DNA from: Acanthochlamys bracteata
Lineage: Eukaryota > Streptophyta > Magnoliopsida > Pandanales > Velloziaceae
NCBI GenBank assembly: GCA_019914995.1
Contig: CM034130.1
Coordinates: 682,001-746,000 of the forward strand
Direction of reading: 5' to 3'
DNA length: 64,000 nucleotides
The notes below the pieces were generated by a model. The model searched no databases. It was given only the letters and a program-made list of their open reading frames with translations, and was not told where the DNA came from. The stretch's first letter is position 1. Each line of letters opens with the position of its first letter. This document shows positions 35,895 to 46,387 of this stretch, piece after piece. Position numbers and translations under genes: made by a program.

Positions 35895-37499
35895 ATGGCG
35901 GAAGACCGGCCACATCTGCAAGTCCTTACTGCCTTAGATGTTGCAAAAACACAGCTGTATCACTTCACCGCGATCATTATCGCCGGCATGGGCTTCTTCA
36001 CAGATGCCTATGATCTCTTTTCTATTGCTATTGTCACCAAACTCCTCGGCCGGCTTTACTATTACGTTCCCGGATCTGCTTCCCCTGGAACTCTTCCGCC
36101 CAATGTACAGGCTGCCGTGACCGGTGTCGCTCTCTGTGGTACCCTCGCCGGGCAGCTCTTCTTCGGTTGGCTCGGTGATAAGATGGGAAGGAAGAAGGTT
36201 TACGGAGTTACACTTCTGCTTATGATCATTGCTTCAATAGCTTCCGGTCTCTCCTTTGGCCATACGGCCAAGGGAGTGATCGCGACTCTCTGCTTCTTCC
36301 GGTTCTGGTTGGGTTTCGGCGTCGGCGGCGATTATCCGTTAAGTGCAACTATAATGTCGGAGTACGCCAACAAACGTACCAGAGGTTCTTTTATTGCAGC
36401 TGTGTTTGCCATGCAAGGGTTCGGTATTCTCGCGGGAGGTATAGTTTCTCTGATCGTGGCTGCTGGGTTCAAGACCAAGTTCAACCCGCCGCCATACAGC
36501 GTCGATCCTGTCGGTTCGACTCCTCCGGAAGCCGACTACATCTGGCGAACAGTTCTTATGTTCGGTGCGATTCCGGCAGCCCTCACTTACTACTGGCGTA
36601 TGAAGATGCCTGAGACTGCAAGGTACACAGCTCTGATCGCGCGCAACGCGAGACAAGCTGCTAAAGACATGTCCAAGGTGTTGAACGTTGAATTGGAAGA
36701 GGACGAAGCGAGGTTGGAGAGGATCACTGCTGCAAACAGCTTCGGTCTCTTCTCTCGCGAGTTCGCCCGTCGCCACGGGCTTCACTTGCTCGGAACAACT
36801 TCTACATGGTTCCTGTTGGACATCGCCTTCTACTCGCAGAACTTGTTTCAGAAAGACATCTTCAGTGCAATAGGATGGATTCCGAAAGCTGCTACCATGA
36901 ACGCTGTCCAAGAAGTGTTCAAGATCGCTCGTGCTCAGACGCTTATCGCACTCTGCGGGACGGTTCCTGGCTATTGGTTCACTGTCGCCTTCATCGATAT
37001 CATCGGAAGGTTCGCAATCCAGCTCATGGGTTTCTTTTTTATGACTGTCTTCATGCTCGCCCTCGCCATTCCTTACACTCACTGGACTCACCATCACGCC
37101 GGATTCCTCATCATGTACGGCCTCACCTTCTTCTTCGCCAACTTCGGTCCCAACAGTACAACGTTTATCGTGCCCGCAGAGATATTCCCTGCAAGACTTC
37201 GATCCACTTGCCACGGAATCTCAGCGGCGGCAGGGAAAGCCGGAGCTATCGTCGGAGCGTTCGGGTTTTTATACGCTGCGCAGAATAAAGACCCGACGAA
37301 GACAGATCGCGGGTACCCACCCGGTATTGGTATCAGGAACTCTCTGTTCATGCTTGCAGCGATTAACTTCGTCGGAATACTGTTCACTTTTCTTGTGCCG
37401 GAACCGAAAGGGAAGTCGTTGGAAGAAGCTTCAAAGGAAGCAGGAGATGATGAAACGGAGCTACCAACGAAAGAAAGGAGAGCTGTGAATCCGGTCTAG
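35895..37499 (+). CDS. PHT1: High-affinity inorganic phosphate transporter, PHT1 family (copy A)
   Basis: Plasma-membrane H+/phosphate symporter of the major facilitator superfamily, for uptake from soil or internal redistribution. 534 residues in one exon, the normal PHT1 length. The PHT1 signature [15 protein letters not shown] is present. The conserved acidic residues proposed for phosphate and proton binding are visible in [16 protein letters not shown] and [12 protein letters not shown] motif [14 protein letters not shown] follows the second membrane segment; the large cytosolic loop includes [17 protein letters not shown]; the C-terminus is hydrophilic ([13 protein letters not shown]). 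Twelve membrane segments are expected. The promoter carries P1BS and TATA at conserved spacing, so phosphate-starvation induction is likely. It is the tandem partner of the gene at 43396, with near-identical 3' halves. Confidence 0.97.
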   Translation: MAEDRPHLQVLTALDVAKTQLYHFTAIIIAGMGFFTDAYDLFSIAIVTKLLGRLYYYVPGSASPGTLPPNVQAAVTGVALCGTLAGQLFFGWLGDKMGRKKVYGVTLLLMIIASIASGLSFGHTAKGVIATLCFFRFWLGFGVGGDYPLSATIMSEYANKRTRGSFIAAVFAMQGFGILAGGIVSLIVAAGFKTKFNPPPYSVDPVGSTPPEADYIWRTVLMFGAIPAALTYYWRMKMPETARYTALIARNARQAAKDMSKVLNVELEEDEARLERITAANSFGLFSREFARRHGLHLLGTTSTWFLLDIAFYSQNLFQKDIFSAIGWIPKAATMNAVQEVFKIARAQTLIALCGTVPGYWFTVAFIDIIGRFAIQLMGFFFMTVFMLALAIPYTHWTHHHAGFLIMYGLTFFFANFGPNSTTFIVPAEIFPARLRSTCHGISAAAGKAGAIVGAFGFLYAAQNKDPTKTDRGYPPGIGIRNSLFMLAAINFVGILFTFLVPEPKGKSLEEASKEAGDDETELPTKERRAVNPV

Positions 37500-37540
37500 G
37501 TTTAACTGAAGCTGCTCGAACAATTCACATGAAGATCTGA

Positions 37541-37561
37541 TCTCTCTCTCTCTCTCTCTCT
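37541..37561. repeat. (TC)10 microsatellite in the 3' UTR of PHT1 copy A
   Basis: Ten TC units starting 42 bp after the stop codon of the first PHT1 gene; absent from the second copy's 3' flank. Confidence 0.9.
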
Positions 37562-40121
37562 GTCTTTCTTTTTTTTTAAGGATTTTTGTTTGTTTATTTC
37601 TGAATCATGTTTAGATTTTTGTAATCGGTTGTTGTTGTTTCAGTGTTGTAGGTGTGACTGTGTGCTTGTGAATGTAATCGTGTTGCAAAAACCAAAGTTA
37701 CCAAATAGAACTATAAATTCTGTTCCTGTTGGATAAATTTCCACCCTTAACCAGAGTGCTTCTATACTTCAAATTATTAGTTTTGATCCAAAAAACTTAA
37801 AAGTTCGATAAAAAAATTCTCGCCTTCAACATATTAAGTTCTTCAGGTGCTGAGGTAGAGCTTATCTACAAGCAAAATTTTAATCTCTACGCAAAACTTA
37901 TAAAAATTCAATTTCACCTCAACACCAAAATTACTTAAATACAGGATATAACAGATTACTTGCAATTTCGCTGAATATTTAAATCGTCGATTACTTGCAA
38001 CGCTAATTATGAACACCAAAAAAGAAAACGAAAAAATGTTGTACTTTGACCTGGAGTTATGCTACGAATCTTCAGCTTTATTTTTCATCAACTTGATAAT
38101 TCAAAAAAAAAATCATTCATAAGATGCAGCTAGCTTGAAACTAATAAGAAAACAAACAAAATTTTGAATAAAAGGAGGGATCGTCGCCGGAATAAGCGGC
38201 TAAACATATAGTTTACTTAAGGTCAACTCTCCCGTTCTTATCAATGGTGTGATCAAAGTGAGTTCACATAATTAAAATACATCTTAGTATTATATGCATA
38301 AATTTAATTAAGATATATTTTAATTATCATCGAAATTTTATTTTAAATTTTGAGCTTCGTATTTTGAGTATTTTAATTATTACTGAATTTTATTTTTAAT
38401 TTCGTATTTAATTTGTTTCTCTCTCTAAATTCAAATTTCGTATTTCACATATTTCAATTACTATTATAAATATTTATTATTATTATTATTATTATTTTTA
38501 AGATGATAATTACACAAAGAGTTAAATCCAGGTACATCCAAAAAGAAAATTATCTGGGCTTAATTCTTAGAACCGTTTGTTAAGCTTTCGATTTCATTTA
38601 TTCTCGAAGCCCAGATTTACCGCCTTGGTCCAAATACAATTAATTTCATGTTTCAAGAAGGTCCAACCACATTCGGTTTAGTAGGCTTGTTTCATTCTTT
38701 AGGCCTTTCCTGTAAGCCCATATTGGAAAGTAAATATATTTCTAGTAATTAGTGGATGATTACTTATTGATTTCCTTAATCGAAAGATAAACATAATAAT
38801 CTCTAAAAGTCTGTAGAGAAATAAACAGAGCAACTCAATCTAAAGCCAGCAACAAAGCATTTACTAAAAAATTAATCAAACATGCAATAGAGAAATTAAA
38901 TCAAGGAAACTAATAACATTTATTCTCCTGAATATAAATATTAATTGGGCAGGTTCTATATATATACTTACAGTGGACTTCTTTCAATGATGAAATGAAG
39001 CAAAGTTTCATTCACGAACACGACGATTTATTTTTTCGAAGAAAGGTTTCAGTTTTTTCTGTGATCACCTTCAGAGAAGAAAACGATAGACAAGGAGAAA
39101 GAAGAAAGCAGGTATTTATAGACAAAGGCAATATATTAGCAAGAGGTACTAATTTCATTTAACTATGAACTAGGAACTATATATACAATTTTATTTTTCT
39201 TCTTATTTTATGTATTCCCAACTATATGTGTACCAATTTTATTTATTTTATTTTTTGTATTAGTTTTAATAATAATAATAATAATAATAGTAAATGGAAT
39301 ATGCCGTACAGATTTAGCATGTACGGTGCCCCTTAATTAAAGTCAATAGCCATGCTAATTAGTTTATCATGCAAAAATGGATTGATAATTGTTTGTAATA
39401 GTTCTAGAAATTTTCTAATGCAAATTGTTATGGTGTTATTGGTTGAGAACCATTTGCTATTACAGTATTCACTGATGATGTCTATTTTCCGTATAAGAAA
39501 TTCCGTACAGCCGTACAAGAAATCGGATTTAAGTTTGTCAACTCATTTGCTATAATTTTCTAATAATTTAATTTTTATATAATTTATTTTTCACTAAAAG
39601 AACAGACCATGTATCATTATCTTTGTCCCTTAAAATGTCAACCCATATTATATGTTAGGATTACTTTATTCTTGACGCACTCCCATATTAATAATTTATT
39701 GACAGCTAATAAGATTATTCAACTTCTTTTTAATAGTTAATTTATACATGATAAGTTGTATTCCACATACTTAACGTTGTTCTTTTGCGAACAAAATTTA
39801 CTTCTTTTTTATTAAAAAATTATTTTTAATTTATTTTTATTTAATAATTTATTTTTAAAACTACAAAAACGCACACTTATCATGTCTAGATGAAACCTTC
39901 TAGATCGACGCAAAAATTATCTACCCCAACTGAAAATCGTTTTAGATCTGTAACAAAAAAAGTCATGCATCTAATCTGTTTTGATCTGCACTGACATGGT
40001 ATGACCGGACTGACCCGTCCATCAGAGGAAACTCGGAATGATTTCAAATTAAAAATTTTAATTAACCTGGCTGAATGGTCGGTACTCAAGTGTGCACACA
40101 TTCGACTAGAACGTGCATGTT
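37562..40121. other. Intergenic region between the PHT1 copies, left part
   Basis: Contains the 3' UTR of PHT1 copy A to about 37735, then no recognisable gene. Short ATT/AAT microsatellites lie at 38472-38498 and 39268-39289. Short open frames at 39333-39555 on both strands overlap each other and have no family resemblance. Confidence 0.5.
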
Positions 40122-40925
40122 TAGGGAGCTTTTATTCTTTAATATTTTAATAAATTTTTTATAAAATTCTTTTAAAATACAGAAAATTTTATATCATAAA
40201 ATTTTTTTTATTAATTATTTTTATTAATTATTTAAATATCCGGCTCTACCCAAACTTTTTTGGTTTGCCCCCCCCTCCCTCGACTGTTGCTAAGCAGTTT
40301 TTGGATATCAAATGGACCTCCCAGATGGTAATCTTAATGTGGCCGACCTCTTTTGCAATCCGTTTCGCTACAGCACTTGCTGCTCTAGCTAATTGTCCAC
40401 CCTTTTCAGGTGTGATTTCTATGTTATGTATGGCCGTGCCTAAAGGCATATCGGTTGAAATAGATTCTTCTTTTTTATCAATAAAAACTCCTTAACTGCT
40501 TCTTCCAAAGCATACGGCTTTCTAGATGTATATGATGATATCTAGACAGATGGATCTTATATAAATCCTATGATGAAGTACCACATGAGTGGATATATAG
40601 GAATCCAAATTTGTCGAATCACCTCATGTTATGATCTTCTACATCCTAAGGTCTCCCTGTTCCGTCATCTGGCTTATGTTCTTCATCTAGCATTCAGACC
40701 GAATGACTCTATGAAATTACGTTGATACTTCCACATATTTATTACGGATAAAATAGGAGACATCTCTATTTTTCTCCGGGGGATCTTTATAATTACCACT
40801 GCTTAACTTTCAATTCGGCTCTGATCATCAAAAACAATGTGAAAAAATAAGACTTATTTTAAAAAAAAATTAAAATATTTTTTCTTTTTAAAATTTTTTT
40901 TTTAAATAAACACTCTGAAACATCT
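40122..40925. mobile_element. AT-rich MITE-like element split by plastid DNA
   Basis: The left half (about 40122-40238) begins GGGAGCTTTTATTC and continues with the AT-rich blocks typical of the first family. The right half (about 40855-40925) reads AAGACTTATTTTAAAAAA and ends TCTGAAACATCTCC, corresponding to the other end of intact copies such as 41974-42200. The two halves flank the rpl2-derived insertion, so the plastid DNA appears to have inserted into a pre-existing element. Boundaries are approximate. Confidence 0.55.
40239..40850 (-). pseudogene. rpl2: Nuclear plastid insertion (NUPT): rpl2 intron 3' end plus start of exon 2
   Basis: On the minus strand, about 40445-40239 encodes plastid ribosomal protein L2 sequence: [31 protein letters not shown], then [13 protein letters not shown] and, after a short deletion, bases matching [11 protein letters not shown]-coding DNA. 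Upstream (40446-40850) is non-coding sequence I recognise as the 3' part of the rpl2 group II intron, including the domain V-like AAGCCGTATGCTTTGGAAG. Substitutions and small deletions show it is old and non-functional in the nucleus. The right boundary is uncertain by tens of bases. Confidence 0.82.
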
Positions 40926-41029
40926 CCAACGGTCTCCTCCTCTAGGTTTTCTCCTTCGTCCGATTCCTTCAATTTGTCGTTCTCGGCGAGGTTTTCTCTA
41001 TCGGAGAGCCTTTATTTTATTTCATTACT

Positions 41030-41470
41030 AACTTATTTTCAAAATGTCAAGTCCTAAGAAAGAAAAAACAAAGAGAACCATGACCAGTGAAGTAGTTGGA
41101 GTATACCGGCAGTAGTCGTTGACCATCTTCTTACTTCCGATAATGCCCAGCAAGCATATGTACTCAATGATCAAAGTCACGCAGCTCTTCGTGGATCGCA
41201 GCGTAAACAAAACTATCATCGAAACTCCGGCCAACGCTACGGCCATCCGCAAAGCAATTAGCTCGTCCGACATCTCTACCGACATCTTCGCTTCCCTTTT
41301 CTCCAGTATGGCTTACCGGAAGGTAGCGATAACCTCTCCGCATGCTGAATAACGGAGCAATCCTATATCGCCTTCTTTAGAGCCTGTGACGAGTTCAAAG
41401 ACTCCGTCAATGCTCATCTCCATAAATATTCACCTAATTTTCTAATTACCGATGATTTTTCGATTTTGTT
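41030..41470 (+). other. Coding-like island of unknown origin
   Basis: Base composition is more balanced than in the surrounding AT-rich spacer. The plus strand reads VTQLFVDRSVNKTIIE and SSSDISTDIFASLFSSMAYR in one frame, stops near 41350, and continues in another frame with YIAFFRACDEFKDSVNAHL. That pattern suggests a frameshifted remnant of a protein-coding gene. I do not recognise the family. An opposite-strand open frame (41285-41028) looks hydrophobic but is probably a shadow. Confidence 0.3.
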
Positions 41471-41973
41471 CCAACTTCAGAACGAACATCGATCATAGGC
41501 AAGTTCATGATTAGTATTTGAAAATTTACTATTTACTGTAATTTGATTCTTTTCTTGTTTGAACAAAATTAATTTTGTTGTTTGATTCAAGAAACAGTTC
41601 GATAGTTAAAATTTGAAAATTTTTTTGTTTCATGGTCCCAAAACACTAAAATTTACTATGAATTTTGGATCTTTTTGATAGTTTTCTGGGAAGCTGTAAA
41701 ATTGTTTGTTCATTAGCTTCACAGTTAGAAAATCACTATATGCAGTTCATAAATAAACTTTGAAAAACAATATTCGTTGTTGGAGTTTATATTCACGCTT
41801 TGTTTTGATGCAAACCGCTAAAGATGTTTATAGCACCTTTATTGATGAAACTTGTATCAATTCACTACCGACAACAAATCCAGCAAAATAAAGAAACGAA
41901 AATGAAAAAGCTATTCCATTTTTACAATGTTTGTCTCTTGAATGTAAAACATCGTTGGGAATGAAGAGATTAA

Positions 41974-42200
41974 GGAAGCTTTTGGCATTACTTATTACAA
42001 AAACAATTTTTTATTTTTTAATAAATTTTTTATAAATATTTAAAAAATTTATAAAAATTGTAGACAATATAAAAGGATTTTATGCAGTGATTTTTTTATA
42101 TATTATTTTTTTAAATAAAAAAAATATTTGTCTCTTAAAAAAAATAAAAATATTTTTTATTTTAAAAAAATTTTATTTTAAAAATTTTTCAAAACGTCCC
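41974..42200. mobile_element. Tourist-like MITE with TAA target duplication
   Basis: 227 bp, AT-rich. The left end GGAAGCTTTTGG is mirrored by right CAAAACGTCCC, and the element is flanked on both sides by TAA (41971-41973 and 42201-42203). TNA duplications and GG-starting inverted ends are hallmarks of PIF/Harbinger-derived Tourist MITEs. This is the clearest copy for defining the family. Confidence 0.75.
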
Positions 42201-43269
42201 TAATACTACTGAGTGCAAGCTGATGTTTTCCTTCTCCCCATTTGTTATTTATTTTATTTGCTGTATTTTTTTTTCCGAGCAGAACTATTTTTTTAGCCTA
42301 ATTATTTGTTAAATTTCTTAAGTTGTTAAAGGTATGGTAATCTTTGAATTGAAGAGTTGCCTATTAGACCACCCGCTGGCTTCTTGCTGAAACTTTAGAT
42401 AGAACAGGGCTGACTTTCTGCAGGATCTTTGGATAGACTGGCTGCAACACAAGGTCAATCGTCGGCTTCTACTGGCCTTGAGAACACTTACGTGGTTGAT
42501 ACGATTGGTCAACCGGCAATCTATCGATTCGGATAATTTTTTGAATCGACGTTCGAGTCGGTTCTTACGTATCAAAAAAAGTTTGAAATATTTAGTAAAA
42601 TTAAAATAAATTCTCATTCGGAATATGATATCAAAATAAACTAAACAAAATCGGCTGAATATGGGGTAAATTTAACTTGATCGCATATCATAAAAATTCA
42701 TCCCTTGAATTACTAATCATGATATCACCGATTAATTTCATTCTTTTGAAAACACAAACGAAGGTTTTGACGTACCCATAAAAACCAATCAAACTTGTTC
42801 ATACGGTTGCTGTATAGCTTCCTTGTACCTTCCATGACAAGAACGTCTGACGGTGTTTTTATTATTTTTCTAAGTTATTTATGTATATGCAGCAATGCAA
42901 TATAATCATCATGCCTACGGTGTACGGTTTTTCAAAGAACAGAAAAGAAAGTACAAATTGCTTTTTGTTTAAACTATGAAAATTATTCTTCTTCATGTCA
43001 CATACATGTCATTACAACTCATACTTGCAATTAAATTATTACAAATTCTTAAAAAAGAACTTATCCATTGCTTAATCGATCAAATTTGACTTTGCAGAAT
43101 TAATGAAGTACTTCCATACTCTATGTGCTCTACATGTTTGGAAACACAATAATGAATAGAAAACGAATTTTTAGGGTTTGCAATTTGCAATAAAAAGAAT
43201 GATGCAAGATTACACAGTTGACAAATTTGATTTTAATGTTTGTTTAATCTTGATTTTTATCAGAGTTTA
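42201..43269. other. Upstream region of PHT1 copy B
   Basis: No gene supported. The minus-strand 99-residue open frame at 42318-42617 lacks family resemblance. A distal P1BS-like GTATATGC lies at 42883-42890. Confidence 0.45.
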
Positions 43270-43277
43270 GCATATGC
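43270..43277 (+). promoter_or_regulatory. P1BS element (PHR1-binding site) of the second PHT1 gene
   Basis: GCATATGC, identical to the site before the first PHT1 copy, 119 bp before its ATG and 24 bp before the TATA box. Retained although the surrounding upstream sequence has diverged. Confidence 0.75.
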
Positions 43278-43293
43278 TCATTTGATTCTCTTC

Positions 43294-43301
43294 TATAAAT
43301 A
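43294..43301 (+). promoter_or_regulatory. TATA box of the second PHT1 gene
   Basis: TATAAATA in CTTCTATAAATACTGG, about 95 bp before the ATG, mirroring the first copy. Confidence 0.7.
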
Positions 43302-43395
43302 CTGGCCTGCTAGTGCAACTTCATCTTCACCAATCTTCTGCTAGTTACAAATTTCATATAGAGTTAGTGCTCATCTTTACTCGAACTGATCGCAG

Positions 43396-44994
43396 ATGGC
43401 AGAAGAGAGGCCACAGCTCCATGTCCTCCACGCTCTCGATATCGCGAAAACGCAGCTTTATCACTTCACTGCGATCGTGATCGCCGGAATGGGCTTCTTC
43501 ACAGATGCCTATGATCTATTTTGCATCTCTCTTGTCACCAAACTCCTAGGCCGGCTTTACTATTACATCCCCGGCTCTGCTACCCCTGGAAGTCTTCCTC
43601 CCAATGTAGCTGCTGCTGTTAACGGTGTGGCACTCTGCGGTACGCTCGCCGGACAGCTCTTCTTCGGTTGGCTCGGTGATAGGATGGGCCGGAAGAAAGT
43701 TTACGGAATAACTTTGCAGCTCATGATCATAGCTTCAATAGCTTCCGGTCTCTCCTTTGGCCATACGGCCAAGGGGGTGATTACTACACTATGTTTCTTT
43801 CGGTTCTGGTTGGGTTTCGGCGTCGGCGGTGACTACCCGTTATCTGCCACGATCATGTCGGAGTACGCCAACAAGCGTACGAGGGGTTCTTTTATTGCGG
43901 CCGTGTTTGCCATGCAAGGTTTCGGAATTCTCGCCGGAGGTATCGTTGCTATAATAGTAGCGTCGGGGTTCAAGACCAAGTTCAACCCTCCGCCATACAG
44001 CGTCGATCCTGTCGGTTCAACCCCGCCTGAGTCTGACTACATATGGCGCACAATTGTCATGTTCGGTGCTATTCCGGCGGCTTTGACGTATTACTGGCGT
44101 ATGAAGATGCCTGAGACTGCAAGGTATACTGCTTTGATCGCCCGTAACGCGAAGCAAGCGGCGAAAGACATGTCTAAAGTGCTGCAAGTGGAGTTGGAGG
44201 AAGACGAAGAGAGGGTCGCAAGGATGACCAGAGCCAACAACTTTGGTCTCTTCTCTCGAGAGTTCCTACGCCGCCACGGGCTTCACTTGCTCGGAACATC
44301 TTCTACATGGTTTCTGTTGGACATCGCCTTCTACTCGCAGAACTTGTTTCAGAAAGACATCTTCAGTGCAATAGGATGGATTCCGAAAGCTGCTACCATG
44401 AACGCTGTCCAAGAAGTGTTCAAGATCGCTCGTGCTCAGACGCTTATCGCACTCTGCGGAACGGTCCCTGGCTATTGGTTCACTGTCGCCTTTATCGATA
44501 TCATCGGAAGGTTCGCAATCCAGCTCATGGGTTTCTTTTTTATGACCGTCTTCATGCTCGCCCTCGCCTTCCCTTACACTCACTGGACTCACAATCACGT
44601 CGGATTCGTCATCATGTACGGTCTCACTTTCTTCTTCGCCAACTTCGGTCCCAACAGTACAACGTTCATCGTGCCGGCGGAGATCTTCCCTGCAAGACTT
44701 CGATCCACTTGCCACGGAATCTCAGCGGCGGCAGGGAAAGCCGGAGCTATCGTCGGAGCGTTCGGGTTTTTATACGCTGCGCAGAATAAAGACCCGACGA
44801 AGACGGAACGTGGGTACCCACCGGGTATTGGTATCAAGAACTCTCTGTTCATGCTTGCAGCGATTAACTTCGTCGGAATGCTGTTCACTTTTCTTGTGCC
44901 GGAACCGAAAGGGAAGTCGTTGGAAGAAGCTTCAATGGAGACTGGAGAAAATGTTGATCACGAAGGCGACAAACGTACAGTTAATCCTGTTTGA
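43396..44994 (+). CDS. PHT1: High-affinity inorganic phosphate transporter, PHT1 family (copy B)
   Basis: Tandem duplicate of the gene at 35895, same strand, 7.5 kb apart: 532 residues, intronless, with [15 protein letters not shown], the FFTDAYDLF and LDIAFYSQN acidic sites and [14 protein letters not shown] all intact. It differs from copy A mainly in the N-terminal half (for example [11 protein letters not shown] against [11 protein letters not shown]) and in the extreme C-terminus ([19 protein letters not shown]). From about 44281 to 44933 its DNA is nearly identical to copy A, with a 146-bp perfect match at 44314-44459. The start is the first ATG of the frame. The promoter has P1BS plus TATA. 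Expected plasma-membrane H+/phosphate symport; specialisation between copies cannot be judged from sequence. Confidence 0.97.
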   Translation: MAEERPQLHVLHALDIAKTQLYHFTAIVIAGMGFFTDAYDLFCISLVTKLLGRLYYYIPGSATPGSLPPNVAAAVNGVALCGTLAGQLFFGWLGDRMGRKKVYGITLQLMIIASIASGLSFGHTAKGVITTLCFFRFWLGFGVGGDYPLSATIMSEYANKRTRGSFIAAVFAMQGFGILAGGIVAIIVASGFKTKFNPPPYSVDPVGSTPPESDYIWRTIVMFGAIPAALTYYWRMKMPETARYTALIARNAKQAAKDMSKVLQVELEEDEERVARMTRANNFGLFSREFLRRHGLHLLGTSSTWFLLDIAFYSQNLFQKDIFSAIGWIPKAATMNAVQEVFKIARAQTLIALCGTVPGYWFTVAFIDIIGRFAIQLMGFFFMTVFMLALAFPYTHWTHNHVGFVIMYGLTFFFANFGPNSTTFIVPAEIFPARLRSTCHGISAAAGKAGAIVGAFGFLYAAQNKDPTKTERGYPPGIGIKNSLFMLAAINFVGMLFTFLVPEPKGKSLEEASMETGENVDHEGDKRTVNPV

Positions 44995-46127
44995 AGTTTT
45001 GTTTTTATCGTTTAAAACTTACGTGTATTATGTGCGTTTGCATGTTTTTTTTTTCTTCGCGTCGTTGTTGTTATAATCTTCTGCGTTTCATGTGCTGTGC
45101 TTTTGGAGTTTTGGTTGCTCTATATAATAATATAAAATCTGTACATATAGTGTCTTAATTTTATTATGTTTTAAGAGTGATTTATGTTTTATCGTGAAAT
45201 GAATAATTATTAACGATGCTACAATAAATTTATATACTTCCTTAGGAATTATAGTTTAAGGTGACAAAATATCGAAGATTTTATTTCTTATCGAGTATAG
45301 ATTCATGTGAGAATAAATTTTGTACAAATTCTTAAACTTATTAGTTAATTTCAGGAGGAAATTAATTTAATTATGGATTATATACATTTTAAAAAGTTAC
45401 GGTAGATTAATAGGTTGGTTTTGTTTAACTTCATATTATTTAGCATGTTCTTGTGATTAGTTTGAGTTAACAAATAATATATTCTTGTGTGCAATGATAC
45501 ACATAAAAATTTAGAAAATAATAATCTTCTGTATTTTCTTCAACAAGAGATTTGAATTCCATGAAACTACAATATAACAATTTCATTTTTTTTATACAAT
45601 ATTATAAGATCATATTGACGTTCAAATTCATTTAAATGTAAAAATTAGTTTTAATTCACTTCAGCTACATATAAAAATATGAAAAATTATTTCTAATTTA
45701 TCTCTTATTATAAAAATATAAAAATATAACTTATTTCTAAATTTAAATAATATTATTTATAATAACTCATTTTTAATAGCTTACTTTTTAATAATTTATT
45801 TTCGGTCTAAAAAAATATACTCTAATTGAATCTCTCATCTGAACTATGTATGGATGGTTCATGAGAGATTGGATACAGAAAATCTTGTTAACATTAATCA
45901 AACCATCTGTAACACACAAAATCAATTTTTTTAAGAACATCATAAGAAAATTATATGTATTCAGTATATATTTTTCACAACTACTAACAAAAAAGGAAAT
46001 TAATTAAGAGTTATTTTTAACTTGGTGACAGAGGTCTCACCAAGCTTGATAATTTGATATGTGTTAGAGATCACTGCATGCTTGTAAATGTTGTTTATTT
46101 TTTAAAGTGTAGACCTAACAAGATTGA
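44995..46127. other. Intergenic region after PHT1 copy B
   Basis: Contains the 3' UTR of PHT1 copy B to roughly 45200, then AT-rich sequence with no recognisable gene. Confidence 0.45.
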
Positions 46128-46370
46128 GGGAATGTTTACAAGTATTTATAAAATAGAGTTTTTTTGACACAAAATATTTTAAAAAAATTTTTAAAAATGA
46201 GCTTTATATTTTTATTTAAAATAAAATTAAGTAATTGTAAAGTTTTATAATGTAAATATTTTTGTAGTTTCAAAATTTTAAAGTTTTTTTATAATATTAT
46301 AGAAAATTTATTGAAAAAAGTAAATAAATTTTTTTTAAATGGAGTTGAAAATCATTCCCAAAACATCCAC
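46128..46370. mobile_element. Tourist-like MITE with TGA target duplication
   Basis: 243 bp. Left GGGAATGTTTAC and right CCAAAACATCCAC form imperfect inverted ends, flanked on both sides by TGA (46125-46127 and 46371-46373). It inserted just beyond the 3' end of the ERF pseudogene. Confidence 0.75.
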
Positions 46371-46387
46371 TGAGTAGAGAGAAAAAT

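Noticed and set aside
36339-37214. 291-residue minus-strand open frame opposite PHT1 copy A
   Set aside because: Lies wholly antisense to a clearly coding PHT1 exon; its Glu/Asp/Arg-rich composition is the usual antisense shadow, and a similar one occurs opposite copy B (44266-44715).
41028-41285. Hydrophobic 85-residue minus-strand open frame that might be a membrane protein
   Set aside because: The opposite strand reads more like conserved protein, and this frame has no recognisable motif; likely a shadow.
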